64,000 nucleotides of DNA from positions 404,584 to 468,583 of the forward strand of contig JAPZUD010000005.1 of NCBI GenBank assembly GCA_027533425.1. Reading direction: 5' to 3'. Shown here piece by piece: positions 27,668 through 36,346 of this stretch. Position 1 is the first letter of the stretch; the number at the start of each line of letters is the position of its first letter. Position numbers and translations under genes: made by a program. Below the pieces are notes generated by a model. The model was not told the origin of the DNA and made no database searches. It saw only the letters and a program-made list of their open reading frames with translations. Source of the stretch: Beijerinckiaceae bacterium. Its GTDB lineage: Bacteria > Pseudomonadota > Alphaproteobacteria > Rhizobiales > Beijerinckiaceae.

Positions 27668-29005
27668 TCACCGCCGGTTCAGCCGGATCGCCACGGACCG
27701 GGCATGGGCATCAAGGCCCTCGGCCTCGCCCAGGGCAATCGCCGTGGGGCCCAGCACCGCCAGCTGGTCAGGGCCGCACCGGAGGATCGAGGACCGCTTC
27801 ATGAAGTCCAGCACGCCGAGCCCCGAGGCGAAGCGCGCAGAGCGGGCCGTCGGCAGTACATGGTTCGAACCGCCGACATAATCGCCGATGGCCTCGGGCG
27901 TATGGGCGCCGAGGAAAATCGCGCCGGCTTCGCGGATGCGCAACGCGATACCCTCCGGATCCCGTGTATGGATCTCGAGATGCTCGGCAGCGAGCCGATT
28001 GGCGATGCGGGTCGCGTCGATCATGTCCTCGACAAGGATGATCGCCCCGTTATCCCGCCAGCTTGCCGCAGCTATATCCTTGCGGGACAGCGTCGCAAGC
28101 TGGCCATTCACCGCGACGATGACCTCCTCGGCAAGGTCGGGTTCGTTGGTAATCAGGATCGATTGCGCAGCGGTATCATGCTCCGCCTGGGCCAGAAGAT
28201 CTGCGGCGATCCATTCGGCATTGGCAGAACGATCGGCGATGATCACCACTTCGGACGGGCCGGCGATCATGTCGATGCCCACCTGGCCGAAGACCTGGCG
28301 CTTCGCCGCTGCCACATAGGCATTGCCGGGCCCGACAATCTTCGAGACCGGGCGGATCGTTTCCGTGCCAAAAGCCAGCGCGGCAACAGCCTGTGCCCCG
28401 CCGATCCGGTAGATCTCGTCCACACCGGCAAGCTGCGCCGCGGCAAGGACCAGCGGCGAGAGATTTCCCCGCGGCGTCGGCACCACCATCACCACGCGGT
28501 CCACGCCGGCAACCTTGGCCGGGATGGCATTCATCAGCACCGATGACGGATAGGAGGCCGATCCGCCGGGCACATAGAGGCCCACAGCCGCGATCGGAGT
28601 CCAGCGCCAGCCAAGTTTCACGCCGAGATGGTCCTCGAACACGTCGTCGCGCGGGACCTGCCGTTCATGGAAGGCGCGGATCCGCCGGGCAGCAACCTTC
28701 AGCGCATCGAGATGCGCGTTCTTGCACTGGTTGACCGCGTCGGCGATCTCCGCCTCGGTGAAGCGGACGCCGGTTCCCCGCAAATCGATCCCGTCGAACC
28801 GGAGCGTGAAGTCGCGGACAGCGTTGTCACCGCGCAGTTTAACATCCGCAAGGATTCCCGCGACGACCTTGTCCACATCGGCCGCAACCTCCCGCTTGGA
28901 GCCGGCCATAGCCACGAAGCGCCGTTCGAAATCGGCATCGGCCGTCGAAAGACGCCAGCGCGGCGAGACATCGCTGCCCGTCAACCGGGGGGTATGGTGC
29001 ACCAA
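27668..29005 (-). CDS. hisD: Histidinol dehydrogenase
   Basis: Catalyses the last two oxidations of histidine synthesis, histidinol to histidine. At 445 residues it is full length, with PGGSASYPSSVLMNAIPAKV, IYRIGGAQAVAALAFGTE, KIVGPGNAYVAAAKRQV, the zinc-site region DMIAGPSEVVIIAD and the catalytic AEHDTAAQSILIT. The annotated start is TTG (29005) with GAGGG seven bases upstream, and GTG is the next codon. It is the first gene of a three-gene string with UPF0262 and the phosphatase. A cluster of TGCGA/TCGCA elements lies in its upstream region. Confidence 0.95.
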   Translation of the reverse strand: MVHHTPRLTGSDVSPRWRLSTADADFERRFVAMAGSKREVAADVDKVVAGILADVKLRGDNAVRDFTLRFDGIDLRGTGVRFTEAEIADAVNQCKNAHLDALKVAARRIRAFHERQVPRDDVFEDHLGVKLGWRWTPIAAVGLYVPGGSASYPSSVLMNAIPAKVAGVDRVVMVVPTPRGNLSPLVLAAAQLAGVDEIYRIGGAQAVAALAFGTETIRPVSKIVGPGNAYVAAAKRQVFGQVGIDMIAGPSEVVIIADRSANAEWIAADLLAQAEHDTAAQSILITNEPDLAEEVIVAVNGQLATLSRKDIAAASWRDNGAIILVEDMIDATRIANRLAAEHLEIHTRDPEGIALRIREAGAIFLGAHTPEAIGDYVGGSNHVLPTARSARFASGLGVLDFMKRSSILRCGPDQLAVLGPTAIALGEAEGLDAHARSVAIRLNRR

Positions 29006-29075
29006 GGACGGGCCCTCGTTCGAATTCGACTTCTTCGTTGTTACCCAGCCTCCGGCGTGGCTGCAACGGTCTCGA

Positions 29076-29120
29076 TGCGACTTTATCGCAGTGCGACAAG
29101 GACATCCGCATTCTGTCGCA
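29076..29120. promoter_or_regulatory. Cluster of four TGCGA/TCGCA half-sites between hisD and the Cys-rich protein gene
   Basis: TGCGA occurs at 29076-29080 and 29092-29096, TCGCA at 29086-29090 and 29116-29120. The inner pair extends to perfect 7-base arms TGCGACA/TGTCGCA (29092-29098, 29114-29120), with centres about two helical turns apart. This arrangement in a divergent intergenic region looks like a regulator-binding cluster. The regulator is unknown. Confidence 0.45.
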
Positions 29121-29203
29121 TCGTTGACTCCGGAATCCGGCTTGGGTTTGTCCGCAAACTGGCCTAGCCTTGTCGTGTCGTTGTCTTTCTTCCGAGGTCA
29201 TCC

Positions 29204-29650
29204 ATGACACATTCCCGTTTCCTCCGGTCGCGGCTCCAGGCATGGATTGCCGGCTTCCTCCTGATCCTTGGCATGGCAGCCCATGCGGAGGCGCAGTATT
29301 ACGAACGCGGGCCCTCGATCTGCGTGACGTCGCGCGGGAACTGCTCGGCCGGCTATGCGCCGATGGGTGCGGGTTGCTATTGCAATATCCCCGGTTTCGG
29401 CCGCAAGGCCGGCAATGTGCGCGCCTTTGCCGGCGCTCCCCGCCCCCGCTATCAGGATGACGGTTACTACCGGGGTCCGCGGCGCTACGAGGACGATTAC
29501 TACCCTGCGCCCCGGCGACGCACGGCCATGGGTTCAGTCTGCGTGACCTCGCGCGGGAATTGCTCGGCCGGCGGTGTCGTGCCGATCATGTCGGGCTGCT
29601 ATTGCTTCATCCCGGGCTTCGGCCGCAAGGCGGGCAACGTCCGCTACTGA
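29204..29650 (+). CDS. Exported protein with duplicated Cys-rich motif
   Basis: A 148-residue protein of unrecognised family. A signal peptide is clear (basic N-terminus, hydrophobic AWIAGFLLILGMAAHAEA). The mature part holds two near-identical copies of a roughly 35-residue module at residues 39-73 and 112-147. Each begins with CVTSRGNCSAG and ends CYC.IPGFGRKAGNVR, with four cysteines per copy (C-x6-C ... C-x-C). The modules are separated by a Tyr/Arg/Pro/Asp-rich linker (YQDDGYYRGPRRYEDDYY). Four cysteines per module would allow two disulfides in the periplasm. ATG 29204 follows GAGG at six bases. It lies between hisD and murA on the opposite strand, so it is transcribed alone. Confidence 0.8.
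   Translation: MTHSRFLRSRLQAWIAGFLLILGMAAHAEAQYYERGPSICVTSRGNCSAGYAPMGAGCYCNIPGFGRKAGNVRAFAGAPRPRYQDDGYYRGPRRYEDDYYPAPRRRTAMGSVCVTSRGNCSAGGVVPIMSGCYCFIPGFGRKAGNVRY
29318..29644 (+). repeat. Internal tandem-type duplication (two 35-36 codon modules)
   Basis: Copy 1 spans 29318-29422 and copy 2 spans 29537-29644. They are close at nucleotide level at their starts (CTGCGTGAC, TCGCGCGGGAA and TGCTCGGCCGG are shared), indicating intragenic duplication. The intervening linker (29423-29536) is not repeated. Confidence 0.85.
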
Positions 29651-29666
29651 TTCCAGCCGGGAAGAG

Positions 29667-29693
29667 GCGCATCCGCGTCAGGCGCGGATGCGC
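29667..29693. terminator. Strong hairpin between convergent Cys-rich gene and murA
   Basis: Perfect 11-base arms GCGCATCCGCG (29667-29677) and CGCGGATGCGC (29683-29693) enclose a 5-base loop that includes part of the murA stop. The right arm lies in the murA C-terminal codons. There is no T-tract. It could act as a bidirectional transcript end or RNA stabiliser. Confidence 0.5.
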
Positions 29694-30967
29694 TCCACAT
29701 TCGCGCCGCACCGCGAGAGCTTGGCCTCAAGCGATTCAAACCCGCGATCGAGGTGATAAACCCGGTTGATCATCGTCTCGCCTTCAGCCGCGAGGGCGGC
29801 GATCACCAGGCTGACCGAGGCGCGGAGATCGGTCGCCATGACCGGCGCGCCTTTCAGCATCGGCATGCCCTCGACAATCGCCACATCTCCGTCGAGCCGG
29901 ATCCGCGCCCCGAAACGGGCGAGTTCCTGCACATGCATGAACCGGTTCTCGAAAATCGTCTCGGTAATGCGCGACGTGCCCTCTGCGCGCGTCATGAGAG
30001 CCATGAATTGCGCCTGCAGATCGGTGGGAAAACCCGGGAAGGCTTCCGTCGTCACGTCGACCGGCTGGATGCCATGGCCGTTGCGACGCACCCGGATGCC
30101 CTCGTTGGTGGCGATGATCTCCGCCCCGGCCTGTTCCAGCTTGTCGAGGGCCGCCTGCAGGTGGTGCGGAGCTATACCTTCCAGCATGACATCGCCGCCG
30201 GCCATCGCCGCCGCAAAAGCATAGGTTCCCGCCTCGATCCGGTCCGGGAGGACGCGATGGGTGGCACCGTGAAGATTGGCCACGCCCTCGACTTCCAGTT
30301 CCGCGGTGCCGATGCCCTTGATGCGCGCGCCCATCTTGACAAGGCATTCAGCGAGATCGGTCACCTCCGGTTCGCGGGCAGCATTGCGGATCAACGTGGT
30401 GCCCCGCGCCAGAACTGCGGCCATGAGGGCCGTGTGGGTGCCGCCGACCGTGACCTTCGGGAAATCGATCTCTCCGCCGGTCAGGCCTTTCGGCGCACGG
30501 GCGATGACATAGCCGGCATCGATCTCGATCGAGGCGCCGAGCTTCTCGAGCGCCATAAGCAGGAGGTCGACCGGCCGGGTTCCGATGGCGCAGCCGCCCG
30601 GCAGGGAGACCTTGGCCTCGCCCATCCGGGCCAGCAGCGGCGCGACCACCCAGAAGCTCGCGCGCATCTGCGAGACCAGTTCATAGGGTGCAACCGTATC
30701 GACAATGGTCGCGGCGGAAAGGCGGACAACCTCGCCATCCTCGCCTGTCTCGCCGACGCGCTTGCCCGCCACGGTGACATCAACGCCGTGATTGCCGAGG
30801 ATCCGTTTCAGCATGCGCACGTCTGACAGGCGGGGAACGTTCTCGAGAACGAGGGTGCCCGGCGTCAGCAGGCTCGCGATCATCAGCGGCAGGGCGGCGT
30901 TCTTGGCGCCGGAAATCGGAATGCTGCCGCGAAGCGGGTTGCCGCCGATGATCTTGATGCGATCCAT
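29678..30967 (-). CDS. murA: UDP-N-acetylglucosamine 1-carboxyvinyltransferase
   Basis: First committed step of peptidoglycan synthesis, adding enolpyruvate from PEP to UDP-GlcNAc. At 429 residues it has family-typical [20 protein letters not shown] and the catalytic-loop cysteine in [14 protein letters not shown]. It also has [19 protein letters not shown] and [18 protein letters not shown]. Because Cys occupies the active-site loop (not Asp), the enzyme is expected to be fosfomycin-sensitive, by family knowledge. A 52-codon gene lies 87 bases upstream on the same strand. Confidence 0.97.
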   Translation of the reverse strand: MDRIKIIGGNPLRGSIPISGAKNAALPLMIASLLTPGTLVLENVPRLSDVRMLKRILGNHGVDVTVAGKRVGETGEDGEVVRLSAATIVDTVAPYELVSQMRASFWVVAPLLARMGEAKVSLPGGCAIGTRPVDLLLMALEKLGASIEIDAGYVIARAPKGLTGGEIDFPKVTVGGTHTALMAAVLARGTTLIRNAAREPEVTDLAECLVKMGARIKGIGTAELEVEGVANLHGATHRVLPDRIEAGTYAFAAAMAGGDVMLEGIAPHHLQAALDKLEQAGAEIIATNEGIRVRRNGHGIQPVDVTTEAFPGFPTDLQAQFMALMTRAEGTSRITETIFENRFMHVQELARFGARIRLDGDVAIVEGMPMLKGAPVMATDLRASVSLVIAALAAEGETMINRVYHLDRGFESLEAKLSRCGANVERIRA

Positions 30968-31054
30968 GGATGATCTCGCTCTTTGGCCGTTCCGTCCGGA
31001 CCGGCGGGATTAGCGCGGTGCTTTGCCATGCCGGAGCCGGCAAGGCAAACGGGT

Positions 31055-31213
31055 TCAACGCGGGGGTTCGGGCGTGCCCGGGCTTTGTGGCGGTTTCTCG
31101 GCGGGTGCGGTTTGGGAGCGCTGCCTCGCCTGCTGCTTGCGCCGCTGGAGATTGGCGCGCAACGCATCCGCGAGGCGCGTCCTCCGATCCGGATCGGGCG
31201 GTTTCGTGCTCAT
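31055..31213 (-). CDS. 52-residue basic protein upstream of murA
   Basis: ATG 31213 has GGAG seven bases upstream, and the frame runs 52 codons to TGA at 31055. The product begins [20 protein letters not shown] and continues [13 protein letters not shown], then a Pro/Glu-rich tail. Very small proteins of this type ([25 protein letters not shown]) are, from memory, common directly before murA in Alphaproteobacteria, and this copy keeps that position. No function is known. The charge pattern suggests an amphipathic helix. The combination of ribosome binding site, composition and position is the support. Confidence 0.75.
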   Translation of the reverse strand: MSTKPPDPDRRTRLADALRANLQRRKQQARQRSQTAPAEKPPQSPGTPEPPR

Positions 31214-31304
31214 TTCGGCTCCGATGGCAGGACAGACCTATTGTCGCAATGGCAGAATTGCTTCATGCCTCTAACTGGCAATATATGGCAAAACCAGCAT
31301 CTAT

Positions 31305-31320
31305 GGTGCGGTTTCGCACC
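31305..31320. promoter_or_regulatory. Inverted repeat upstream of hemA
   Basis: GGTGCG-GTTT-CGCACC forms perfect 6-base arms, ending 30 bases before the hemA ATG. It lies in the 137-base divergent region between the small murA-upstream gene and hemA. It is a candidate operator or a leader hairpin. No FNR/FixK-type box was seen. Confidence 0.35.
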
Positions 31321-31350
31321 GATCGGCCCAGTCAAGACGGGAAAAGGCGG

Positions 31351-32586
31351 ATGTTCGACTACCGGAAAGCGTTCGAAGCGGTCACGGCAGGCCTGAAGGC
31401 CGAGAACCGCTATCGCGTCTTCACGGAAATCGCCCGGGATCGCGCCCGCTTTCCCCGTGCGACCTGGCATGCCGGCCCGGAACCGCGCGAAGTCACGGTC
31501 TGGTGCTCCAACGATTATCTCGGCATGGGCCGCCATCCCGATGTCGTCGCAGCCATGATCGCCGAAGCGGAATCCGGTTCCGTGGGCGCTGGGGGAACCC
31601 GAAACATTTCCGGCAACAGCCATGCCGTTGTCGGTCTCGAGCAGGATCTCGCCCGCCTTCATGGCAAGGAGTCCGCGCTCGTCTTTTCCTCCGGCTATGT
31701 CGCCAACCAGACAGCGATCGCCACGCTGGCGCAATGCCTGCCTGGCTGCCTCATCCTTTCGGACTCCGACAACCACAATTCGATGATCGACGGTGTGCGC
31801 CGCGCCGGCTGCGAAAAGGCCGTCTTCCGGCACAATGATGTCGTGCATCTCGAAAGGCTTCTGCGCGCGGCCGACCCGGACCGCCCGAAGCTGATCGTCT
31901 TCGAGAGCGTCTATTCGATGGATGGCGATGTCGGGCCGATCCATGCGGTCTGTGATCTGGCGGAGCGTTACGGCGCCCTGACCTATCTCGATGAGGTCCA
32001 TGCCGTTGGCCTCTACGGCCAGCATGGCGCAGGCTACGCCGAGGAAATCGGCGCGATGGACAGGATCGACGTGATCCAGGGCACGCTCGGCAAGGGCTTC
32101 GGCTGTTTCGGTGGCTATATCGCCGCCCGGCACGAGATGGTGGATGCCGTCCGCTGCAACGCCCATGGCTTCATTTTCACGACGGCGCTGCCACCACCGC
32201 TTGCGGCCGCCGCGCGGGCGTCGATCCGGCATCTTTCCGGCTCCCAGGCCGAGCGCCAGCAGCATCGGGCCCGGGTGGCCGCCGTCAAGTGCGCCCTCGG
32301 CGAGGCGGGAATTCCCGTGCTCGACAATCCGACGCATATCGTGCCGGTGATGATCGGGGATCCGGCCCTCGCCAAGGCGGCAAGCGACAGGCTGCTGGAC
32401 CGGCACGCCATCTATGTGCAGCCGATCAACTACCCCACCGTGCCGCGCGGGACCGAACGGTTGCGCATAACCCCGACGCCCTTCCATGACGAGGCACTGA
32501 CCGAGGAACTGGTCAGCGCCCTCGTGGAAACGTTCGGAGCGCTCGGCCTGCCGGTCCGCAACGCGCCTTCGCTAGCGGCGGAGTGA
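31351..32586 (+). CDS. hemA: 5-Aminolevulinate synthase
   Basis: PLP enzyme condensing glycine and succinyl-CoA to 5-aminolevulinate (C4 heme pathway), a hallmark of Alphaproteobacteria. The 411 residues include [81 protein letters not shown], the PLP-lysine loop [15 protein letters not shown] and [23 protein letters not shown] 31351 follows AAAGGCGG. The open frame extends upstream, but only this start matches the family. The substrate succinyl-CoA is also the product of the mutase encoded at 6-10 kb. Confidence 0.97.
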   Translation: MFDYRKAFEAVTAGLKAENRYRVFTEIARDRARFPRATWHAGPEPREVTVWCSNDYLGMGRHPDVVAAMIAEAESGSVGAGGTRNISGNSHAVVGLEQDLARLHGKESALVFSSGYVANQTAIATLAQCLPGCLILSDSDNHNSMIDGVRRAGCEKAVFRHNDVVHLERLLRAADPDRPKLIVFESVYSMDGDVGPIHAVCDLAERYGALTYLDEVHAVGLYGQHGAGYAEEIGAMDRIDVIQGTLGKGFGCFGGYIAARHEMVDAVRCNAHGFIFTTALPPPLAAAARASIRHLSGSQAERQQHRARVAAVKCALGEAGIPVLDNPTHIVPVMIGDPALAKAASDRLLDRHAIYVQPINYPTVPRGTERLRITPTPFHDEALTEELVSALVETFGALGLPVRNAPSLAAE

Positions 32587-32603
32587 ACACCGGCTCCGGC
32601 CGA

Positions 32604-33074
32604 TCATCCCTTCTTCGGGCGGGTCGCCTTGCTGACGGCGGCCACGCCTTCCGCCATGGCAGCCTTCGCCTTGGCCTGGGCCTTGGTCGCCTCGCCCATC
32701 ATCTCGGTCGCCATGGCCTGACCCTGCTTCTGCATCTCGGCGCCGGCCTGCTGCATATGGCTGCGGAAGGTCTCGAACTGGGATGACATGAATTCCGTCT
32801 GCAGCCTTACGATCTCCTCGATGCTCTTGGCCGAGACCATTTTCTGCGCAAGGTCGAATGCGGCATTCATGCTGGATTCGGTGAGCGCAAGTCCCTTGCG
32901 GCGCAACTCCGCCGCCTGGGCGGCTGCTGCATCCGATTTCGTTTCGATCGAGGCGGCCGCTTCACTCGCCGCGCCGAGGACCTTCCCGAATCCCTCGCGG
33001 GCCTGGCTGACGCCCTGATCGATCATCGACCGGATCTCTTCCGGTACAGGGAATGGACTGGTGGGCTTGGTCAT
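32604..33074 (-). CDS. Phasin family protein
   Basis: A 156-residue, helix-rich, low-complexity Ala/Gln/Lys/Glu protein with the phasin pattern (LTESSMNAAFDLAQKMVSAK, IVRLQTEFMSSQFETFRSHM, AEMQKQGQAMATEM). Phasins coat polyhydroxyalkanoate granules and help control their size. The start follows GGGGAG. It converges on hemA and is divergent from the PdhS-like kinase. A second phasin gene lies at about 41 kb. No PHA synthase is in the window. Confidence 0.88.
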   Translation of the reverse strand: MTKPTSPFPVPEEIRSMIDQGVSQAREGFGKVLGAASEAAASIETKSDAAAAQAAELRRKGLALTESSMNAAFDLAQKMVSAKSIEEIVRLQTEFMSSQFETFRSHMQQAGAEMQKQGQAMATEMMGEATKAQAKAKAAMAEGVAAVSKATRPKKG

Positions 33075-33310
33075 GGGCGATCTCCCCTCGCATGCGCCGC
33101 GTGATGCGGCCGCACCCTGAGATTAGGCTCTTCATGCCCCATGGCAAGCCGGCCGGAGGGCTGGCTGTTAAGGTTGATTTCCGGTTAATTTCCGTCGAGC
33201 CCGTTGGGTGATGGACGCGGCGCACAGGGCGACCTATTGATACTTTCTTACCGGAGCGTCCCAAAAGGAGACATCCTGACGGGCGCCCGACTGTGTTTCC
33301 GAGGCGTATC

Positions 33311-36300
33311 ATGGCTGCTTACACCGCCAACCAGGCTGCCGAAGCCCTCCTTCCCGCCGGCTTGCTCGATGTCGAGGCCAGGCAAACGCTGTTGCGGTCG
33401 CAGACACCCGCATTCCTGTTCGATGCCGCCGAGGGCACGATCCTGTGGTCCAGCCACGCGGCCGCACGGCTGCTCGGCCATGGCGATGGCGCAAGCCTCA
33501 TGCGTGCCGGCCTGCCCCGTCAGGCACCGGGCACGCAGCGGCTCCGCCAGGTTGCGACGGACGGCGGCGGTCCCGGAAGACTGGAGCGGCTGCGTTTCAC
33601 CATTGCCTTCCGTTCGGTGATCGTGATGGCCCTGTGCACACCGCTCACCCTTGCGGATGGCCGCACCGCTGTGGCCGTTGCCCTGCCCGAAGCATTGCCC
33701 GCTGAAGGATTGGTGGAACCGGCTCCGGCGCTCATGACCGAACCGGCCGAACCAACACCCGCCCCGTCAGCCATCGAGCCTCAAATGTCGCTCCCGCAGG
33801 ATCCGGAACGACCCGCCTGGCTTGCCAAGGCGGCTGATGAACGCCCGATGATCCGTTTTGTCTTCGGCCTGGACCGGGACGGGGTTGTCGAGCGGGTGAC
33901 ACCGCCGCTTGCCGAAGCGGTCGGCACGAAGGAGGCCGATCTTGTCGGCCAGAGCCTGGCCGGCTTCGTCCAGCGTTTCGATACCGCAGCTGCCGAGGCC
34001 ATCCGCATTGCGGTGCTTTCCGGCGAGACCTGGCCCAGCATCCGCATGCTATGGCCTGTCAGCGGTTCGGGCTGGCAGGTGCCCATCACGCTCACGGCGC
34101 TCCCCCTCCTGGTGGCAGAAGAGGGGCTGGCGGGCTTCTCAGGCTTCGGGCGCTGCGACCTCCGCGCCGCTCGGGAAGAGACCTCATTGCCCACGGCCGG
34201 GGATGAACCGGACTTGCCGGAGCCCATTCCGGCGGCCGAAGGGAATGACGAGATCGCCCCAACCAATGCGCCCACCGCGAGGGATACCATAACGCCGGCG
34301 CAAGCCGGGGCCACCGATCCGGCCATCCCCGTCGAGGCGCCCTTTATCGAAAAGGCCTCTCCGGATCCCGTGAGCCCGGACGAAGACGATGCAGCGCGCG
34401 AAGAGCAGGAGACAGCGGATCTCATTGCCGCTCTTGAAGCCTTCGGGGCTGTCGACGCCACCGACGAACCCTTGCCCGCGCAGGGCCTGGCCGATGACGT
34501 GGAAACCCTGTCTTCTTCGGACGATCATGTTCCTGTCACCGACCATGATCCTTCGGGCAGCCTGGCCGAGGCGACACCGCCAGCCGGCACGGTGCCGGAC
34601 TGGACAAACCTCGACGCGCGGGCCATCGCGGCCGAACTCGACAATGTCGTCGCCTTGCGGCAGGGACCGGTTGCGGTGCCGCCCGGTTCCCGACCCGGCC
34701 TCTCGCTGTCGGAGAGGAACGCGTTCCGCGAGATTGCCAAGGCCCTCGGGGCCAAGCTCGATGCCGATCTTGACGCCCGGCTTCCGGCACAGCCCGAAGC
34801 GCATCCGGCCGAGCCGGAGCCGGTTGCACCCCTGGTTGAAACGGCACGCCGAGCGGCAGGTCCCGCTGCGTCAGGCGAAGTCGGCATTCTTGACCGCCTG
34901 CCGATCGGCCTGCTGGTGACGCGCGGCGAGGAGACGCTCTTCGTCAACCGGACGCTGCTCGACCTGACGGGCTATCCGGATGCTGAAACCTTCCGCATGG
35001 AAGGCGGGGCACAAGCCATTTTCCGGAAGAGCTCAATGCCCAATGACCGGGAGGCCGGGTTCGACACCGTTGTTTTGACTGGCCGCGAGGGCGAAATGAT
35101 GCCTGTCGATGCCAGCCTGCAGCGCATTGACTGGCAGGGCGAGCCGGCGAGCCTCGTCTCGCTGCGGCGGGCCGTTGAACTGGAACAGGGCAAGGCGCTG
35201 CGCAGCGTCGCGCTCGATCTCAAGCGGGTGCGGGCGGAAGCCAGCGAACTCCGTTCGGTACTCGACACGGCGACGGATGGCGTGATCACGCTTGATGATC
35301 GCGGCCTGATCCTGACCCTGAACGGGGCTGCGGAGGCTTTGTTCGGTCTGTCTCAGAACGAGGTGGCCGGCGAAAGCTTCACGGTGCTGCTCCACAATGA
35401 CAGCCATGCCGATGCGCTCGATTATTTCGAGGGCCTGCGCAGCAACACCGTCCGCTCGGTTCTCAATGACGGGCGTGATGTGCAGGGCCGCGAGAAGAAG
35501 GGCGGGCGGATCCCGCTGTTCATGACGCTTGGGCGGATCAGCGAGAACGAGCCCCGCCGGTTCTGCGCCGTCCTGCGCGACCTGACCGCCTGGAAGCGCG
35601 CGGAAGCCGAGCTGACGGAAGCGCGGCGGGCGGCAGAACTGGCCAGCGCCAAGAAGAGCGACTTCCTCACCAAGATCAGCCACGAGATCCGGACCCCCAT
35701 GAATGCCATCATCGGCTTTGCCGAAGTGATGCTGGAGGAGCGGCTGGGAGCGATCGGGAACCCGAAATACAAGGAATATCTCGGCGACATCCGCACCTCC
35801 GGACAACATGTCGTCAGCCTTGTGAACGACCTGCTCGACCTCGCCAAGATCGAGGCAGGCCGGATGGAGATGCGGTTCGGCGCGACCGATCTCAACGGGA
35901 TCGTCTCGAGCTGCGTCGGAATCATCCAGCCGCAGGCGAATGCCCATCGCGTGCTGGTTCGCACCCAGCTGGCGCAAAGGCTGCCGGCCGTGGTGGCAGA
36001 CGAGCGCTCGATCCGCCAGATCATCCTCAACATGCTGTCCAACGCCACCCGCTTCACCGAAAGCGGCGGGCAGGTGATCGTCGCCACGGCCCTGCTTGAT
36101 ACCGGCGAAGCGGTGATCCGCATCCGCGATACGGGGATCGGCATGACGGCGACGGAGATCGAACAGGCTCTGGAGCCGTTCCGTCAGGTCGGCACACGGC
36201 GTGACCATGGCGGCACCGGGCTTGGCCTGCCCCTGACCAAGGCGCTCGTCGAGGCCAACCGGGCGAATTTCGCCATTCGCTCAACCCCCGGCGAAGGCAC

Positions 36301-36346
36301 GATGGTGGAAATCACCTTCCCGTCGACGCGGGTTCTCGCCGAGTGA
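33311..36346 (+). CDS. PAS-containing histidine kinase, PdhS-like
   Basis: A 1011-residue kinase without clear membrane segments. The N-terminal half holds degenerate PAS-like stretches joined by a long acidic Pro/Ala/Glu-rich region (about residues 130-500). There is then a PAS-like module starting ILDRLPIGLLVTRGEETLF, and a better PAS domain starting LDTATDGVITLDDRGLI. The transmitter has the H-box KISHEIRTPMNAIIGFAEVM (phospho-His about 791), the N-box RQIILNMLSNATRFTESGG, and G-boxes RDTGIGMT and GGTGLGLPLTKALVEAN. Length, cytoplasmic nature and the H-box context (RLGAIGNPKYKEYLGDIRTS) match the PdhS/PleC/DivJ group that controls DivK and polarity in Rhizobiales. ATG 33311 follows GAGG at six bases. 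Confidence 0.85.
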   Translation: MAAYTANQAAEALLPAGLLDVEARQTLLRSQTPAFLFDAAEGTILWSSHAAARLLGHGDGASLMRAGLPRQAPGTQRLRQVATDGGGPGRLERLRFTIAFRSVIVMALCTPLTLADGRTAVAVALPEALPAEGLVEPAPALMTEPAEPTPAPSAIEPQMSLPQDPERPAWLAKAADERPMIRFVFGLDRDGVVERVTPPLAEAVGTKEADLVGQSLAGFVQRFDTAAAEAIRIAVLSGETWPSIRMLWPVSGSGWQVPITLTALPLLVAEEGLAGFSGFGRCDLRAAREETSLPTAGDEPDLPEPIPAAEGNDEIAPTNAPTARDTITPAQAGATDPAIPVEAPFIEKASPDPVSPDEDDAAREEQETADLIAALEAFGAVDATDEPLPAQGLADDVETLSSSDDHVPVTDHDPSGSLAEATPPAGTVPDWTNLDARAIAAELDNVVALRQGPVAVPPGSRPGLSLSERNAFREIAKALGAKLDADLDARLPAQPEAHPAEPEPVAPLVETARRAAGPAASGEVGILDRLPIGLLVTRGEETLFVNRTLLDLTGYPDAETFRMEGGAQAIFRKSSMPNDREAGFDTVVLTGREGEMMPVDASLQRIDWQGEPASLVSLRRAVELEQGKALRSVALDLKRVRAEASELRSVLDTATDGVITLDDRGLILTLNGAAEALFGLSQNEVAGESFTVLLHNDSHADALDYFEGLRSNTVRSVLNDGRDVQGREKKGGRIPLFMTLGRISENEPRRFCAVLRDLTAWKRAEAELTEARRAAELASAKKSDFLTKISHEIRTPMNAIIGFAEVMLEERLGAIGNPKYKEYLGDIRTSGQHVVSLVNDLLDLAKIEAGRMEMRFGATDLNGIVSSCVGIIQPQANAHRVLVRTQLAQRLPAVVADERSIRQIILNMLSNATRFTESGGQVIVATALLDTGEAVIRIRDTGIGMTATEIEQALEPFRQVGTRRDHGGTGLGLPLTKALVEANRANFAIRSTPGEGTMVEITFPSTRVLAE

